A DNA stretch of 64,000 bases, taken from the NCBI RefSeq assembly GCF_002929495.1, contig NZ_PJJJ01000035.1:186270-250269 (forward strand). The letters are read 5' to 3'. The translations under genes were made by a program, and so were the position numbers. Below the pieces are notes generated by a model. That model saw only the letters and a list, made by a program, of their open reading frames with translations, had not been told where the DNA came from and searched no databases. Positions 1 through 9,404 of the stretch are shown piece after piece. Within the stretch, counting starts at the first letter, position 1. The number at the start of each line of letters is the position of its first letter. Source of the stretch: Cryobacterium sp. Y82. Lineage in GTDB: Bacteria > Actinomycetota > Actinomycetes > Actinomycetales > Microbacteriaceae.

Positions 1-474
1 CACAAACAGCTGCTGGATCGCCGGCATGTTCGCGCGGGCCTGGATGCCGAGGTCTTCAGGGTGCACCGGGACCTCGCGCCACCCGATGATGGTGAGGCTT
101 TCTTCGTCGGCGATGAGACTGATGGCACGTTTGATGGCGGTGCGAGCGGTTGGGTCGGTCGGCAGAAAGACGTTTCCGACGGCGTACTGCCCGACCGGGG
201 GAAGAGCGAACTCTGTGACGGCGCGCAGAAAAGCATCCGGTATTTGGGTGATGATACCGGCGCCGTCACCGGTACCGGCATCGGAGCCAACCGCACCACG
301 GTGTTCCAGGTTGCGTAGGGCATCGAGGGCCTGGGTGATGATGTCGTGTCCGGCGGTGCCCCGCAAGGTCGCCACCATGGCCAGGCCGCACGCGTCGCGC
401 TCGGCCGCCGGGTCGTACAAACCGGATGCTTCGGGCATGTTGCTGAAGCGGGAGTAGAGAGGTTTCTGCGCCAT
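1..474 (-). CDS. gltB: Glutamate synthase large subunit, N-terminal part (cut by window edge)
   Basis: This is the first 158 codons of the large subunit of NADPH-dependent glutamate synthase, which makes two glutamates from glutamine and 2-oxoglutarate. The ATG at 474 has a GAGGA-type ribosome site about 9 nt upstream. Residues 25-35 (ERDACGLAMVA) carry the class II glutamine amidotransferase nucleophile, Cys29, so the first 28 residues look like the propeptide that the family removes to expose this cysteine. RNLEHRGA and the GDGAGI segment that follow are also typical. The FMN and iron-sulfur domains lie beyond position 1. It follows lgt on the same strand, separated by a probable terminator, so it may have its own promoter in 475-536. 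Confidence 0.95.
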   Translation of the reverse strand, partial: MAQKPLYSRFSNMPEASGLYDPAAERDACGLAMVATLRGTAGHDIITQALDALRNLEHRGAVGSDAGTGDGAGIITQIPDAFLRAVTEFALPPVGQYAVGNVFLPTDPTARTAIKRAISLIADEESLTIIGWREVPVHPEDLGIQARANMPAIQQLFV

Positions 475-536
475 TGAGACCGTCCTCACGAGATGACTGG
501 CAGGAAGGGACGACGCTGGCCCGAAGGAGAAGTGCG

Positions 537-586
537 AAAAACTGTAACCGTCGCCCTGTTCGGGTCAAGCCCATCAGCGGGCGACG
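537..586 (-). terminator. Probable intrinsic terminator after lgt
   Basis: Read on the minus strand, arms CGTCGCCC (586-579) and GGGCGACG (556-549) can pair around a 22-nt loop that contains a smaller GGGC/CCCG stem. A run of five T follows at 541-537. It starts about 35 nt after the lgt stop, so it could end the trp-lgt transcript before gltB. The long loop makes it imperfect. Confidence 0.5.
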
Positions 587-621
587 CTATGTGTGTGTCA
601 GCTGGATGCAGCGACGTGACT

Positions 622-1632
622 CTACAGACGCGAAGCGCTCGTGCTTGTGGCGGGAGCCTCGGGTGATTCGGTGCGTTCATCGGCATCATCGCTCTGATTC
701 GCGGAGCTTTGATCAAGATCATCCGAATCACTGTCCTCCGATTCTACCCCAGCGTCCGACCCGATCCATTCCCGACCGGGAACATACGGACTCGGCTCCA
801 GCCCCGGGTGGCGCTGACGCTGCACGAGAATGATGACCAGACCGAGCGCGATGGCGGCCAGAGCAGCCCAGACGTTGGTGCGGATGCCGAAGTAGATCTC
901 GCTCGGGTCGATGCGAATCGACTCAAAAAAGCTGCGCCCGAATCCGTACCAGATGAGGTACGCACCCAGGGTCTGACCGAACCGCAGACGGAATTTACGT
1001 TCGAGGTAGAGGATGACCGCCACACCGAGCAGGTTCCAGATGATTTCGTAGAGAAAAGTCGGGTGGAACAGCGTGCCGGACGGCAGCCCGACCGGAAAGG
1101 CAACATTGCTCGATTCGATTTCGAGGCCCCAGGGCAGGGTCGTCGGCAGGCCGAACAGTTCGTGGTTGAACCAGTTGCCGAGCCGACCGGTGGCCTGCGC
1201 GACCAGCAGCGCGGGCGCGACGGCGTCGGCGAACGTCCAAAAGCGGATGCCCGCCAGTCGGCAGCCGATATAGGCGCCGACGGCGCCACCGATCAGCGAA
1301 CCGAAGATAGCATTGCCGCCCTCCCAGATGTACAGGGTGCGCAAGAGGTCAGCGCCCTCAAAGAAGTAGTCGCCCGGGTGGGTGAGCACGTGGTACATTC
1401 GCGCCCCGACAATGCCGAGGGGCACCGCCCAGAGGATGATGTCGAGTACAACTCCCGGCTCCGCGCCACGCTTGGTCAGGCGACGGGAGGTGATGATGGT
1501 CGCCAGGATGATACCGGCCAGGATGCACAGCGCGTAGGCGTGGATGCGGAACGTGGCGAGATCGAAAAAGTGGAGGTCGAAGAAACTCCACTCCGGACTC
1601 GGGATGCTCGCGCTCAGAAGACTCAAAGACAC
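622..1632 (-). CDS. lgt: Phosphatidylglycerol--prolipoprotein diacylglyceryl transferase
   Basis: Lgt is an integral membrane enzyme that moves the diacylglyceryl group of phosphatidylglycerol onto the lipobox cysteine of prelipoproteins, the first step of lipoprotein maturation. The protein has 336 residues and several hydrophobic segments. The family signature is visible at 149-161 (GRLGNWFNHELFG, with Arg150 and Asn153), and the later YGFGRSFFESIR contains the second conserved Arg. The start is GTG at 1632, with GAAAGG upstream. From about residue 290 the tail is highly acidic and Ser/Asp/Glu-rich (SEDSDSDDLDQSS), which is extra to the catalytic core and probably cytoplasmic. It lies 81 nt after trpA, probably in the same transcript. 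Confidence 0.96.
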   Translation of the reverse strand: MSLSLLSASIPSPEWSFFDLHFFDLATFRIHAYALCILAGIILATIITSRRLTKRGAEPGVVLDIILWAVPLGIVGARMYHVLTHPGDYFFEGADLLRTLYIWEGGNAIFGSLIGGAVGAYIGCRLAGIRFWTFADAVAPALLVAQATGRLGNWFNHELFGLPTTLPWGLEIESSNVAFPVGLPSGTLFHPTFLYEIIWNLLGVAVILYLERKFRLRFGQTLGAYLIWYGFGRSFFESIRIDPSEIYFGIRTNVWAALAAIALGLVIILVQRQRHPGLEPSPYVPGREWIGSDAGVESEDSDSDDLDQSSANQSDDADERTESPEAPATSTSASRL

Positions 1633-1713
1633 CTAGGTACTACCTTTCATCGTGACTCACGTCACTTGGGGCGAATCGATCGATCGCCTCGAACAATTAA
1701 GTGTAAAGCGCGT

Positions 1714-2538
1714 CTAGGAGGCGAGACGAATATCGCGCGCACCGGCGGCGAGTTCACCAGCCAGGCGGGCTACGGCGGGTACTCCCCCATCGGTCAGCGC
1801 TTTCACGAGCGCGGAACCAACGATGGCGCCGTCGGCGTAACCGAGGATTTCGCGCACCTGCTCGGGCGTGGAGATGCCCAGGCCGACGCACGCGCTCGTG
1901 CAGCCGACCGCGCGCAAGCGCTCCACGAGGATGCGGGCGGCCGCGTCCACACCGGCGCGAGCGCCGGTCGTTCCCATCGTCGAGACGGTGTACACGAATC
2001 CGCGGCTCGCCTCGATCGCCTGCACCAAGCGGGCGTCCGACGACGACGGTGCAGCCAGGAAGACCCGGTCGAGGTCGGCGCGAACGCTCGCCGCCATCCA
2101 GTCGTCGGCTTCGTCGGGAATGAGGTCGGGCGTGATCAGTCCGGCACCGCCAGCGGCGCGCAGGTCGTCGGCGAATCGTTCGACGCCGTACTGCACGACC
2201 GGGTTCCAATAGGTCATGACCAGCACGGGGGCATCGACCTGTGCGGTGATGGCCCTGATCGCCTCGAACCCGTGGCGCAGCTTGAACCCGTTGGCCAGGG
2301 CCTGCTGGGTGGCCGCCTGAATGACAGGACCGTCCATCACCGGGTCGGAGTACGGCAGGCCGAGTTCGATAATGTCGACGCCGTTGGCGACGAGCGCCAC
2401 CGCAGCGTCGATGCTGTCGTTCAGCGTGGGGAAACCGACCGGAAGGTAGCCGATGAGGGCTCCCCCACCCTCGGAGCGCCGGCGGGCGATGGCCTGTTCG
2501 ACCGTGCTCACAGCGTCGCTGGTGATGGGAGTCGTCAT
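1714..2538 (-). CDS. trpA: Tryptophan synthase alpha chain
   Basis: TrpA cleaves indole-3-glycerol phosphate to indole and glyceraldehyde 3-phosphate and channels indole to TrpB. The protein has 274 residues. The motif [15 protein letters not shown] carries catalytic Glu58 and Asp69 (equivalents of E. coli Glu49 and Asp60). The C-terminal phosphate site is visible around VGLGIST and [18 protein letters not shown] is typical of actinobacterial TrpA. Its ATG overlaps the trpB stop by 4 nt (ATGA), the usual sign of translational coupling for the two subunits of one complex. Confidence 0.98.
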   Translation of the reverse strand: MTTPITSDAVSTVEQAIARRRSEGGGALIGYLPVGFPTLNDSIDAAVALVANGVDIIELGLPYSDPVMDGPVIQAATQQALANGFKLRHGFEAIRAITAQVDAPVLVMTYWNPVVQYGVERFADDLRAAGGAGLITPDLIPDEADDWMAASVRADLDRVFLAAPSSSDARLVQAIEASRGFVYTVSTMGTTGARAGVDAAARILVERLRAVGCTSACVGLGISTPEQVREILGYADGAIVGSALVKALTDGGVPAVARLAGELAAGARDIRLAS

Positions 2539-3746
2539 GACTGTTCCGCGCCTTCGTCGAGCAGATCGAAGTACCGACCGGCTGTTTCCATGTCTTTATC
2601 ACCGCGACCGCTGAGGTTGACCAGGATGGTCGCCTCCGGGCCGAGTGCGCGACCCAGCGCGAGGGTACCGGCGAGGGCATGGGACGACTCGATCGCCGGA
2701 ATGATGCCCTCGGTGCGGCTCAGCAGCCGCAGGGCGCTCATCGCCTCGTCGTCGGTGATGGGCATGTAGGTCGCCCGGCCGATGCTGGCAAGCCAGGCAT
2801 GTTCCGGCCCGACACCTGGATAGTCAAGCCCCGCAGAGATGGAATGGGATTCGACGGTCTGCCCGTCTTCGTCCTGCAGCAGCATGCTCCGGGCACCGTG
2901 GAGTACTCCGGGACGGCCTTTGGTGATGGTGGCGGCGTGGCGTGGCGTGTCAACGCCGTCACCGGCCGCCTCATAGCCAAATAGTGCGACGGTCGGATCG
3001 TCGAGGAACGCGTGAAAAATACCCATGGCATTCGAGCCGCCACCAACACAGGCGGTGACGGCATCCGGCAGGCTGCCGGTCAGATCAAGAACCTGCTGAC
3101 GGGCTTCCTCTCCGATGATTTTTTGAAAGTCGCGCACCATGGCGGGGAACGGATGCGGTCCGGCTACGGTTCCAAAGATGTAATTGGTGGTCTCGACGTT
3201 GGTGACCCAGTCGCGCATGGCATCGTTGATGGCGTCCTTGAGCGTGCGCGAGCCGGTCTTAACCGGAACGACCTCGGCACCGAGCAGACGCATCCGTGCG
3301 ACGTTGAGGGCCTGACGTTCCGTGTCGACTTCGCCCATATAGACAACGCACTCTAACCCGAACAGAGCGGCGACGGTGGCCGTGGCCACCCCGTGCTGGC
3401 CGGCCCCGGTTTCGGCGATCACGCGGGTCTTACCGATGCGTTTGGTGAGCAGTGCCTGTCCGAGGGCGTTATTGATCTTGTGGGAACCGGTGTGATTGAG
3501 ATCTTCACGCTTGAGGATGATGCGGGCGCCGCCGGCGTACTCGGCGAATCGCGGCACCTCCGTGATGATGGAGGGGCGACCGGTGTAGTCGACGTGCAAC
3601 TTCATCAAGGCCGCAGCAAAGGCTGGATCGTTCTTGGCGAGTTCGTATTCCGCCGTGAGTTCATCGAGCGCCGCCACGAGCGACTCGGGCACGAACCTGC
3701 CGCCGAAGTCACCGAAATAGGGGCCGGGCTGTGTACGTAGAGACAT
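2535..3746 (-). CDS. trpB: Tryptophan synthase beta chain
   Basis: TrpB condenses indole with serine to form tryptophan in a PLP-dependent reaction. The protein has 403 residues, the normal length. HTGSHKINN contains the PLP-binding Lys90. ETGAGQHG and the glycine-rich phosphate loop [10 protein letters not shown] are intact. The N-terminal [14 protein letters not shown] is the classic TrpB1 start. The gene begins exactly where trpC stops (trpC stop at 3747-3749) and overlaps trpA by 4 nt, so trpC, trpB and trpA appear to form one translationally linked unit. Confidence 0.98.
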   Translation of the reverse strand: MSLRTQPGPYFGDFGGRFVPESLVAALDELTAEYELAKNDPAFAAALMKLHVDYTGRPSIITEVPRFAEYAGGARIILKREDLNHTGSHKINNALGQALLTKRIGKTRVIAETGAGQHGVATATVAALFGLECVVYMGEVDTERQALNVARMRLLGAEVVPVKTGSRTLKDAINDAMRDWVTNVETTNYIFGTVAGPHPFPAMVRDFQKIIGEEARQQVLDLTGSLPDAVTACVGGGSNAMGIFHAFLDDPTVALFGYEAAGDGVDTPRHAATITKGRPGVLHGARSMLLQDEDGQTVESHSISAGLDYPGVGPEHAWLASIGRATYMPITDDEAMSALRLLSRTEGIIPAIESSHALAGTLALGRALGPEATILVNLSGRGDKDMETAGRYFDLLDEGAEQS

Positions 3747-4517
3747 TTAAACCGCCAAAAACTCAGAGAGGGTTCGGATAGGATCGCTCGTGACGAGCGC
3801 TTCGCCCACGAGAACGACATCGGCGCCAGCGCCGCGGTAGTGCGCCACGTCGGCGGCCGTCTTGACAGCGGATTCGGCGACTCGGATAACACCGGACGGG
3901 ATTTTGTCGGCGAGAGTGCCGAAGAGGTTCTGGTCAAGTTCAAAAGTAGACAGGTTGCGCGCGTTGACGCCGACCAGGCTCGCGCCGATGTCGAGTGCGC
4001 GGCTGACTTCGTCGCCACTGTGCGTTTCGACCAACGCAGTCATTCCGAGCTCGCGAATGAGATCGTGCAGCGAGAGCAAAGTGGCTTGATCGAGCGCGGC
4101 CACGATGAGCAGCACAAGGTCGGCGCCGGCCGCGCGGGCTTCGAACACCTGATACGGCGTGCCGATGAAGTCCTTACGCAGGATAGGAATGTTTACCGCT
4201 GCCCGCACCTGCTCGAGGTCGGTCAGTGAGCCCTGAAAACGGCGACCCTCGGTGAGTACGCTGATAGCGCTCGCCCCACCCGTCTCATAGGACACTGCCA
4301 GGCCTGCCGGGTCCGTGATGGACGCCAGGGTGCCACGGCTCGGACTGGCCCGCTTGATTTCTGCGAGAATCTTGACCCGCACAGTGGGGGCCAAGGCGGC
4401 CAATGCATCGAGAGCGGGCGCGTGGGCGCGCGCCGCAGCCTCCACTCTTGCGAGCGGACGAGTGAGAAGGCGCTGATCGGCGTCAGAGAGCGCACCAGCG
4501 AGAAGTTCTTGGAGCAC
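3747..4517 (-). CDS. trpC: Indole-3-glycerol-phosphate synthase
   Basis: TrpC closes the ring of CdRP to give indole-3-glycerol phosphate, the substrate of TrpA. The 256-residue protein is monofunctional, with no TrpF domain; this fits actinobacteria, where the PriA/HisA isomerase usually supplies the TrpF step. Signature motifs are ILAEIKRASPSRG (catalytic Lys), LRKDF and VGVNARNL, with VAESAVKT and VLVGEALV near the C-terminus. The start is GTG at 4517; the upstream ribosome site is weak. Neither trpD nor trpF is found in this cluster. Confidence 0.97.
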   Translation of the reverse strand: MLQELLAGALSDADQRLLTRPLARVEAAARAHAPALDALAALAPTVRVKILAEIKRASPSRGTLASITDPAGLAVSYETGGASAISVLTEGRRFQGSLTDLEQVRAAVNIPILRKDFIGTPYQVFEARAAGADLVLLIVAALDQATLLSLHDLIRELGMTALVETHSGDEVSRALDIGASLVGVNARNLSTFELDQNLFGTLADKIPSGVIRVAESAVKTAADVAHYRGAGADVVLVGEALVTSDPIRTLSEFLAV

Positions 4518-4536
4518 CAGGTCTCAGCGCCGCCGG

Positions 4537-4758
4537 TTAGTGCTCGGCCGACGTGGCGCTAACGCCGTAGCCGACTTTGCCGAGTACGTAGCCGACGATG
4601 AGCCCGGCTATAAGCAACCCGAAGGAAGCCCAGACGAGCCAGGCGAGACTAAAGAAGAATGCTGTGGTGCCGATGGTAAAGGCAGCCAGCATGATGATGA
4701 CCGCGATCCAGGCCGCCGGGGAGTGGCCGTGTCCGGGATCTGACAGATCGATGCTCAT
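4537..4758 (-). CDS. HGxxPAAW family small membrane protein
   Basis: This 73-residue protein has the motif HGHSPAAW at residues 10-17, followed by two hydrophobic segments (about 16-37 and 39-61). The family is named after the motif and is commonly found in actinobacteria between the Trp-associated membrane gene and trpC, exactly as here. Its function is unknown; membrane location and the conserved neighbourhood are the only clues. It lies 19 nt upstream of trpC and 74 nt downstream of the previous gene. Confidence 0.85.
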   Translation of the reverse strand: MSIDLSDPGHGHSPAAWIAVIIMLAAFTIGTTAFFFSLAWLVWASFGLLIAGLIVGYVLGKVGYGVSATSAEH

Positions 4759-4832
4759 GGTTCTCCTCGTAAATACGTAAACACTGTATGCGTTGACAAG
4801 CAGGTCAAGTCTAGCGGAGCGACAGCGCGCCC

Positions 4833-5528
4833 TCAGCGAGCGGTCGGGTCTTCGCCGCGACTGAGGTCGTCCCAGTCGCCAACGGAGTCAGCCGGCGCAG
4901 GCTCGGTCGACGCATCGCTGGTCACCGCCGGCGGAGGCTCGGTCGACGCATCGCTGGTCACCGCGGAAGCTGGCAGGGAACCGTCGGGGTCGGCAACCGG
5001 CTCAAACCGCACGGCCTGGTATTTGCGAGTCGGCCCGGGCCAGCGTGCGCTCGTCACGATGACGGCAACACCGGTCGCCGCCATAATGACAGCGGCGCCC
5101 ATTGCGACGAACGGCCACGGGGTAACCACCGTGCCGAGAACGCTCAACTGAATGGATTCGTGTCCGGCAATTCCGGTCGCAGCAGTGACCGCAGCGGCAC
5201 TGGCCTGAGACGGGTCCTCGACCGCGAGGTATGCGGCCAGAAAGACCGAGAACCCGAGGAGAACCTCAAGCGCGCCGAGCACGACCCTGATGAGGCGACC
5301 GGCGATGGTGAGGGCAGCGGAGAGGGCGAACCCGGAAAGGGCCAGCGCCGTCAGTGCCGGTGCGGCGATGGCTCCGTCGATCTCGAGCACCTGGCTGCCA
5401 GCGTCGGGCAGTGCCACTTCGGCGTGCACCCAGACCTGCGTCCACGCCAGCATTGCCAGGGCACTCGCGCCCAGAATGGTGAGAATGAGTACGAGTTTGA
5501 GGCGACGCGCGGGCATCCGTTCGTTCAT
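4833..5528 (-). CDS. Trp biosynthesis-associated membrane protein
   Basis: The 231-residue protein has four hydrophobic segments (about 12-32, 54-74, 82-102 and 133-160) and a long hydrophilic tail. In actinobacteria a membrane protein of this kind sits directly after trpE (family often named Trp_oprn_chp). Its biochemical role is not known. Its ATG overlaps the trpE stop by one base (TAATG at 5530-5526), which implies translational coupling. The tail contains an exact-looking 12-residue duplication, AVTSDASTEPPP then AVTSDASTEPAP, from a tandem 36-bp DNA repeat, then ends in acidic and Arg residues. Confidence 0.85.
   Translation of the reverse strand: MNERMPARRLKLVLILTILGASALAMLAWTQVWVHAEVALPDAGSQVLEIDGAIAAPALTALALSGFALSAALTIAGRLIRVVLGALEVLLGFSVFLAAYLAVEDPSQASAAAVTAATGIAGHESIQLSVLGTVVTPWPFVAMGAAVIMAATGVAVIVTSARWPGPTRKYQAVRFEPVADPDGSLPASAVTSDASTEPPPAVTSDASTEPAPADSVGDWDDLSRGEDPTAR
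4891..4962. repeat. Tandem 36-bp duplication inside the Trp-associated membrane gene
   Basis: Two adjacent 36-bp units, 4891-4926 and 4927-4962, differ at one base (c or g at unit position 8). The unit length is a multiple of three, so the reading frame is kept and 12 residues are duplicated in the hydrophilic tail. Near identity suggests a recent slippage event, and copy number may vary between strains. Confidence 0.9.
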
Positions 5529-7084
5529 TAGAACACTCGCCGCATCGCGTTGGCGATGGCGACGGCGCGCAAGGGGGCTGCCGCTTTGTTCTCTGACTCC
5601 TGGTACTCGGAGGCCGGGTCGGAATCGGTGACGACGCCGCCGCCGGCCTGTACCCGGGCGATGCCGTCCTTGATGGTGGCGGTACGGATGGCGATGGCAA
5701 GGTCGGCGTCGCCGGCGAAGCCGAAGTAGCCCACCACTCCCCCGTACACGCCACGCTGAGCCGGTTCGAGAGCGTCGATGATCTCGAGCGCCCGCGGTTT
5801 CGGAGCGCCCGACAGGGTGCCGGCCGGAAAAGTGGCACGGAAAACATCGATCGCGGTCTTGCCGGCGACCAGGTTGCCCTCGACCGAGGACACCAGGTGC
5901 ATGATGTGGCTGAACCGTTCAATGCGCATGAATTCGGTCACTTCGACCGATCCAGCCGTGCAGACTTTCAGCAGGTCGTTGCGGGCGAGGTCGACGAGCA
6001 TGAGGTGCTCGGCACGTTCCTTGGGGTCTTCGGCCAGCTCGATCGCGTAGTCGGCGTCGGCATCCGGCGTTGTGCCGCGTGGTTTCGAGCCGGCGATCGG
6101 GTGGGTGAAGACGCGTTGGTCTTGTACCTTGACGAGCGCTTCGGGCGAGGACCCGACGATCCAGTACGGGTCTCCCTCCGCCGTTTCGAGACTGAGCAGG
6201 TACATGTATGGGCTCGGGTTGAGGCTGCGCAGCACGCGGTAGACGTCGATGGGGTGTGCGGTGCAGACCTGGTCGAAGCGCTGGGAGATGACGACCTGAA
6301 ACACGTCGCCGTCGACGATGTGCTGTTTGCCAACATTGACGGCGGCAAGAAAATCGTCTCGCGTGGTGCGGTTGCTCGGCGCGCTCGGTGCCTGCAGGTC
6401 AACCTCAGCCAGCCAGGCTTCTCCGGGCGCGGCAAGTCGGGTTTGCAGTGAATTCAGGCGTGCCGTCGCGTCAGCCCAGAGCTGCTCGGGGGTGTCGGCG
6501 CCGTCGTTGAGCACGTTGGCGATGAGTTGCACGGTTCCGTACTTGTGGTCGAGAACGACGAGGTCGGCGACGAAGCTAAACGACTGGCCTGGCACCTCGT
6601 AGTCGGCCGGCGGCTGGTGCGGCAGGCGTTCGATCTGGCGAATCGCCTCCCAGCCGATGAAGCCGACCAGTCCTCCCGTGAGCGGGGGGTGCTCGGGCAG
6701 CCGCGGCGTCTGCCAGCGTTCGAACAGGTAGGCCAGAGCGTCGAGGGGTCCGAGTTCGGCTGCGGAGCCGAGCGCACGCTCGGTGGAGAGGCCGTAGTCG
6801 ATCCACCGGGTGTCGTCGCCCTGTTGGGTGAGCACACCGAACGAGGAGACACCGATAAAGGAGAACCGGGACCAGATTCCGCCCTGTTCGGCGGACTCCA
6901 GCAGAAAGCTGCCCGGCAGTCCGTCGGCCAGTTTTCGATAGATGCCAACGGGGGTCTCACCGTCTGCGAACAGTTCACGGATCACCGGAATGACCCGGTG
7001 CTCCCCGGTTAACGCATCAAACTGGTCGCGCGTCGTCGAACCGGCCGTACGGGAACCGGTTGCGACGGGGGTACTATCGGTCAT
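5528..7084 (-). CDS. trpE: Anthranilate synthase component I
   Basis: TrpE converts chorismate to anthranilate, using ammonia from the glutamine amidotransferase subunit (TrpG, not in this window). The protein has 518 residues. The N-terminal LLESAEQGG is the LLES tryptophan-feedback site, so allosteric inhibition is probably retained. The catalytic chorismate-binding domain shows HPIAGSKPRG, PAGTLSGAPKPRA and YGGVVGYFGF. Its ATG at 7084 overlaps the hisI stop by 4 nt (ATGA), so there is no room for a trp leader peptide or attenuator directly upstream. Transcription must come from within or upstream of the his genes. Confidence 0.98.
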   Translation of the reverse strand: MTDSTPVATGSRTAGSTTRDQFDALTGEHRVIPVIRELFADGETPVGIYRKLADGLPGSFLLESAEQGGIWSRFSFIGVSSFGVLTQQGDDTRWIDYGLSTERALGSAAELGPLDALAYLFERWQTPRLPEHPPLTGGLVGFIGWEAIRQIERLPHQPPADYEVPGQSFSFVADLVVLDHKYGTVQLIANVLNDGADTPEQLWADATARLNSLQTRLAAPGEAWLAEVDLQAPSAPSNRTTRDDFLAAVNVGKQHIVDGDVFQVVISQRFDQVCTAHPIDVYRVLRSLNPSPYMYLLSLETAEGDPYWIVGSSPEALVKVQDQRVFTHPIAGSKPRGTTPDADADYAIELAEDPKERAEHLMLVDLARNDLLKVCTAGSVEVTEFMRIERFSHIMHLVSSVEGNLVAGKTAIDVFRATFPAGTLSGAPKPRALEIIDALEPAQRGVYGGVVGYFGFAGDADLAIAIRTATIKDGIARVQAGGGVVTDSDPASEYQESENKAAAPLRAVAIANAMRRVF

Positions 7085-7446
7085 GCCATCGGCCTGTCCA
7101 TGGTGATTGCGCCCAGGTCGCGCCCGTCAAAGCACGTGTGCGTGCCAGTGTGACAGGCGGCTCCGACCTGGTCGACCTGCACGAGCAGGGTGTCACTATC
7201 GCAGTCGAAGGCGGCGGACTGCACGTACTGGGCGTGGCCGGAAGTGTCGCCCTTCCGCCAAAATTCCTGCCGGCTGCGCGACCAGAAGGTCACGCGTCCC
7301 GAGGTGAGGGTGCGGCGGAGCGCTTCCCGGTTCATCCACCCGAGCATGAGCACCTCACGGGTGTCCCACTGCTGGATTACGGCGGGAAGCAGCCCGTCGT
7401 CACTAAATACAGCGGCGTCCAGCTGATCGGTAAGTTCCTTGGTCAT
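7081..7446 (-). CDS. hisI: Phosphoribosyl-AMP cyclohydrolase
   Basis: HisI opens the adenine ring of PR-AMP, the third step of histidine synthesis. The 121-residue monofunctional enzyme shows WSRSRQEFWRKGDTSG and the metal-site cysteines in DCDSDTLLVQVDQVGAACH and CF. The PR-ATP pyrophosphohydrolase (hisE) is a separate gene here, as usual in actinobacteria. Its ATG overlaps the hisF stop by one base (TGATG) and its stop overlaps the trpE start. Confidence 0.97.
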   Translation of the reverse strand: MTKELTDQLDAAVFSDDGLLPAVIQQWDTREVLMLGWMNREALRRTLTSGRVTFWSRSRQEFWRKGDTSGHAQYVQSAAFDCDSDTLLVQVDQVGAACHTGTHTCFDGRDLGAITMDRPMA

Positions 7447-8207
7447 CAGCGCACCAGCATTCCGGCGTCGGCGAGCTCACGCTTGACGTCGCCTATGGTC
7501 AATAGTTCATTGTGAAAAACGGATGCCGCGAGAACGGCATCCGCACCGGCTCGAATCGCCGGCGGAAAGTGCTCCAGGCGCCCAGCGCCACCGGAGGCGA
7601 TCACCGGAACCCGACTGTTGGTTCGCATGAGCGCGATAAGGTCGGTATCGAATCCGGCCTTCGTGCCGTCGGCATCGATCGAGTTGACCAGGAGTTCCCC
7701 GGCACCCAGCTCGATCGCCTGCCGGGCCCAGGCCACGGCATCCAGGTCGGTCTCGGTACGGCCACCGTGCGTGGTGACGACGAAACCGCTCTCCGTGCGT
7801 TCGGATCGTTTGACGTCAAGGCTCAACACGAGCACCTGGGCGCCAAACCGGTCGGCGATTTCAGCGATAAGAGCCGGGCGGGCAATGGCCGCGCTGTTGA
7901 CGCTGACCTTGTCGGCGCCGCTCGCCTGCAGCCGGGAGACGTCTTCGACGGTGCGGATGCCGCCGCCGACCGTCAGCGGAATGAACACTTGCTCAGCGGT
8001 CGCGCGCACCACGTCATAGGTCGTCGAGCGGTTGTCCACCGTGGCGGTGACATCGAGGAAGGTGAGTTCGTCGGCACCCTGCTCGTAGTAACGTCGCGCC
8101 AGCTCGACCGGGTCGCCGGCGTCGCGCAGATTCTGAAAGTTGACGCCCTTAACGACGCGACCGTTGGCCACGTCGAGGCAGGGTATGACGCGCACACTCA
8201 AACTCAT
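7446..8207 (-). CDS. hisF: Imidazole glycerol phosphate synthase, cyclase subunit
   Basis: HisF, with HisH (not in the window), makes imidazole glycerol phosphate and AICAR from PRFAR. The 253-residue TIM barrel has both catalytic aspartates, Asp12 in [15 protein letters not shown] and Asp131 in VLSLDVKRS, plus the phosphate loops GGGIRT and ASGGAG. The start is ATG at 8207, with a GAGGAGA-type ribosome site. The gene lies 21 nt after hisG. Confidence 0.98.
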   Translation of the reverse strand: MSLSVRVIPCLDVANGRVVKGVNFQNLRDAGDPVELARRYYEQGADELTFLDVTATVDNRSTTYDVVRATAEQVFIPLTVGGGIRTVEDVSRLQASGADKVSVNSAAIARPALIAEIADRFGAQVLVLSLDVKRSERTESGFVVTTHGGRTETDLDAVAWARQAIELGAGELLVNSIDADGTKAGFDTDLIALMRTNSRVPVIASGGAGRLEHFPPAIRAGADAVLAASVFHNELLTIGDVKRELADAGMLVR

Positions 8208-8228
8208 GCGAGTTCTCCTCTCGCCGGT

Positions 8229-9068
8229 TTACAAACGGGCGTTGTGGATGGTGGTGACCAGGATGGCCCTGGCCCCAAGGGCGTAGAGGGCATCCATCAC
8301 GTTGTTCATATCGAGCCGGGCGATCATGACGCGCACGGCGGCCCACTCCGGGTCGTGAAGGGAGGAAACAGTCGGGGATTCGATGCCGGGCGCGAGCGCT
8401 GCGGCAGCATCGAGCAGGGCTACCGGGATGTCGTAGTCGAGCAGCACGTACTGGCGTGCCACGAGCACGCCCTGGAGGCGGCGCAGCAGGGTGTCGATTC
8501 CGGCCTTGTCGCTGGTGGAGCTGATCAGTACGGCGGTGGACTCGAGGATGACCGGTCCGAAGATTTCGAGGCCGGCTTTGCGCAGGGTCGTCCCGGTGGA
8601 GACGACGTCGGCGACGGCATCCGCTACCCCGAGCTGAACGGCAGATTCGACCGCGCCATCGAGTTCGACCAGGTCGACGGTCACGGAGTGCGTGGCGAGG
8701 AAGCGTTCCACCAGGCCCGGGTAGCTCGTCGCGACGCGCAGACCGTCGAGGTCTTTCAGCTCGGTGAAGCGCCCGGCCGGCCCGGCGAACCGAAAGGTCG
8801 AGTCGCCGAAGTCGAGGGCGGCGATCTCCACGGCTTTCGAGTGCGAGTCGAGCAGCAGGTCGCGGCCGGTGATGCCGACGTCGAGCGCGCCTGATCCGAC
8901 GTAGGTGGCGATGTCGCGGGGGCGAAGATAGAAGAATTCGACGCCGTTTCGCGGATCGGCGGTGACGAGGTCACGTGGATCGCGCCGGCCGGTATAGCCG
9001 GCTTCAGCCAGCATCTGCGCGGCGGTTTCAGACAACGAGCCCTTGTTGGGCACGGCAATTCTCAGCAT
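8229..9068 (-). CDS. hisG: ATP phosphoribosyltransferase, long form
   Basis: HisG catalyses the first, feedback-controlled step of histidine synthesis, joining ATP and PRPP. I start it at ATG 9068 (MLRIAVPNKGSL), which has an AAGAGAG ribosome site 7 nt upstream; a reading frame extending to 9095 adds only unconserved residues. The 279-residue length and the C-terminal part after about residue 205 (VLLDYDIP, then the ALYALGARAILVTTIHNARL end) fit the long HisG form with a regulatory C-terminal domain, so no HisZ is needed. The PRPP loop is DVVSTGTTLRKAGL. Confidence 0.96.
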   Translation of the reverse strand: MLRIAVPNKGSLSETAAQMLAEAGYTGRRDPRDLVTADPRNGVEFFYLRPRDIATYVGSGALDVGITGRDLLLDSHSKAVEIAALDFGDSTFRFAGPAGRFTELKDLDGLRVATSYPGLVERFLATHSVTVDLVELDGAVESAVQLGVADAVADVVSTGTTLRKAGLEIFGPVILESTAVLISSTSDKAGIDTLLRRLQGVLVARQYVLLDYDIPVALLDAAAALAPGIESPTVSSLHDPEWAAVRVMIARLDMNNVMDALYALGARAILVTTIHNARL

Positions 9069-9140
9069 GGGGATACTCTCTTGGTTTTTTAACATACGAC
9101 TATTGAGTGAATTCGAGCCAGCGTCGAACGCCGGCGTGGG

Positions 9141-9404
9141 TCACAAATGTCGGTAAATGTCGGCCGGAGAGAGGCCCTTGGCGATCATCATGACCTGCAG
9201 GTGGTACAGCAACTGGGAGATTTCAGCGGAGGTTTCGTCGTCGCTTTGAAACTCGGCGGCCATCCAGACTTCGGCGGCTTCCTCAACAATTTTCTTGCCG
9301 ATGGCGTGCACGCCGGCGTCCAGTTCGCGTACGGTACCGGAGCCCTCTGGACGGGTGGCGGCCTTGTCGCTTAGTTCTACGAAAAGGTCATCGAATGTTT
9401 TCAC
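9141..9404 (-). CDS. hisE: Phosphoribosyl-ATP pyrophosphatase
   Basis: HisE hydrolyses PR-ATP to PR-AMP, the second histidine step. The 87-residue helical protein has the MazG-like metal site [13 protein letters not shown] and the [18 protein letters not shown] segment. The start is GTG at 9404, which overlaps the rpe stop (GTGA), so translation is probably coupled to rpe. A 72-nt gap to hisG contains a weak GC stem (GCCGGCG/CGCTGGC) but no clear terminator. Confidence 0.96.
   Translation of the reverse strand: MKTFDDLFVELSDKAATRPEGSGTVRELDAGVHAIGKKIVEEAAEVWMAAEFQSDDETSAEISQLLYHLQVMMIAKGLSPADIYRHL

Noticed and set aside
709-2769. 686-codon plus-strand reading frame opposite lgt and trpA/trpB
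   Set aside because: It mirrors genuine minus-strand genes with perfect family motifs; the open frame results from GC-rich codon periodicity, and its product has no recognisable motif.
4891-4962. Short regular repeat considered as a CRISPR fragment
   Set aside because: There are only two directly adjacent, in-frame units with no spacer, inside a gene.
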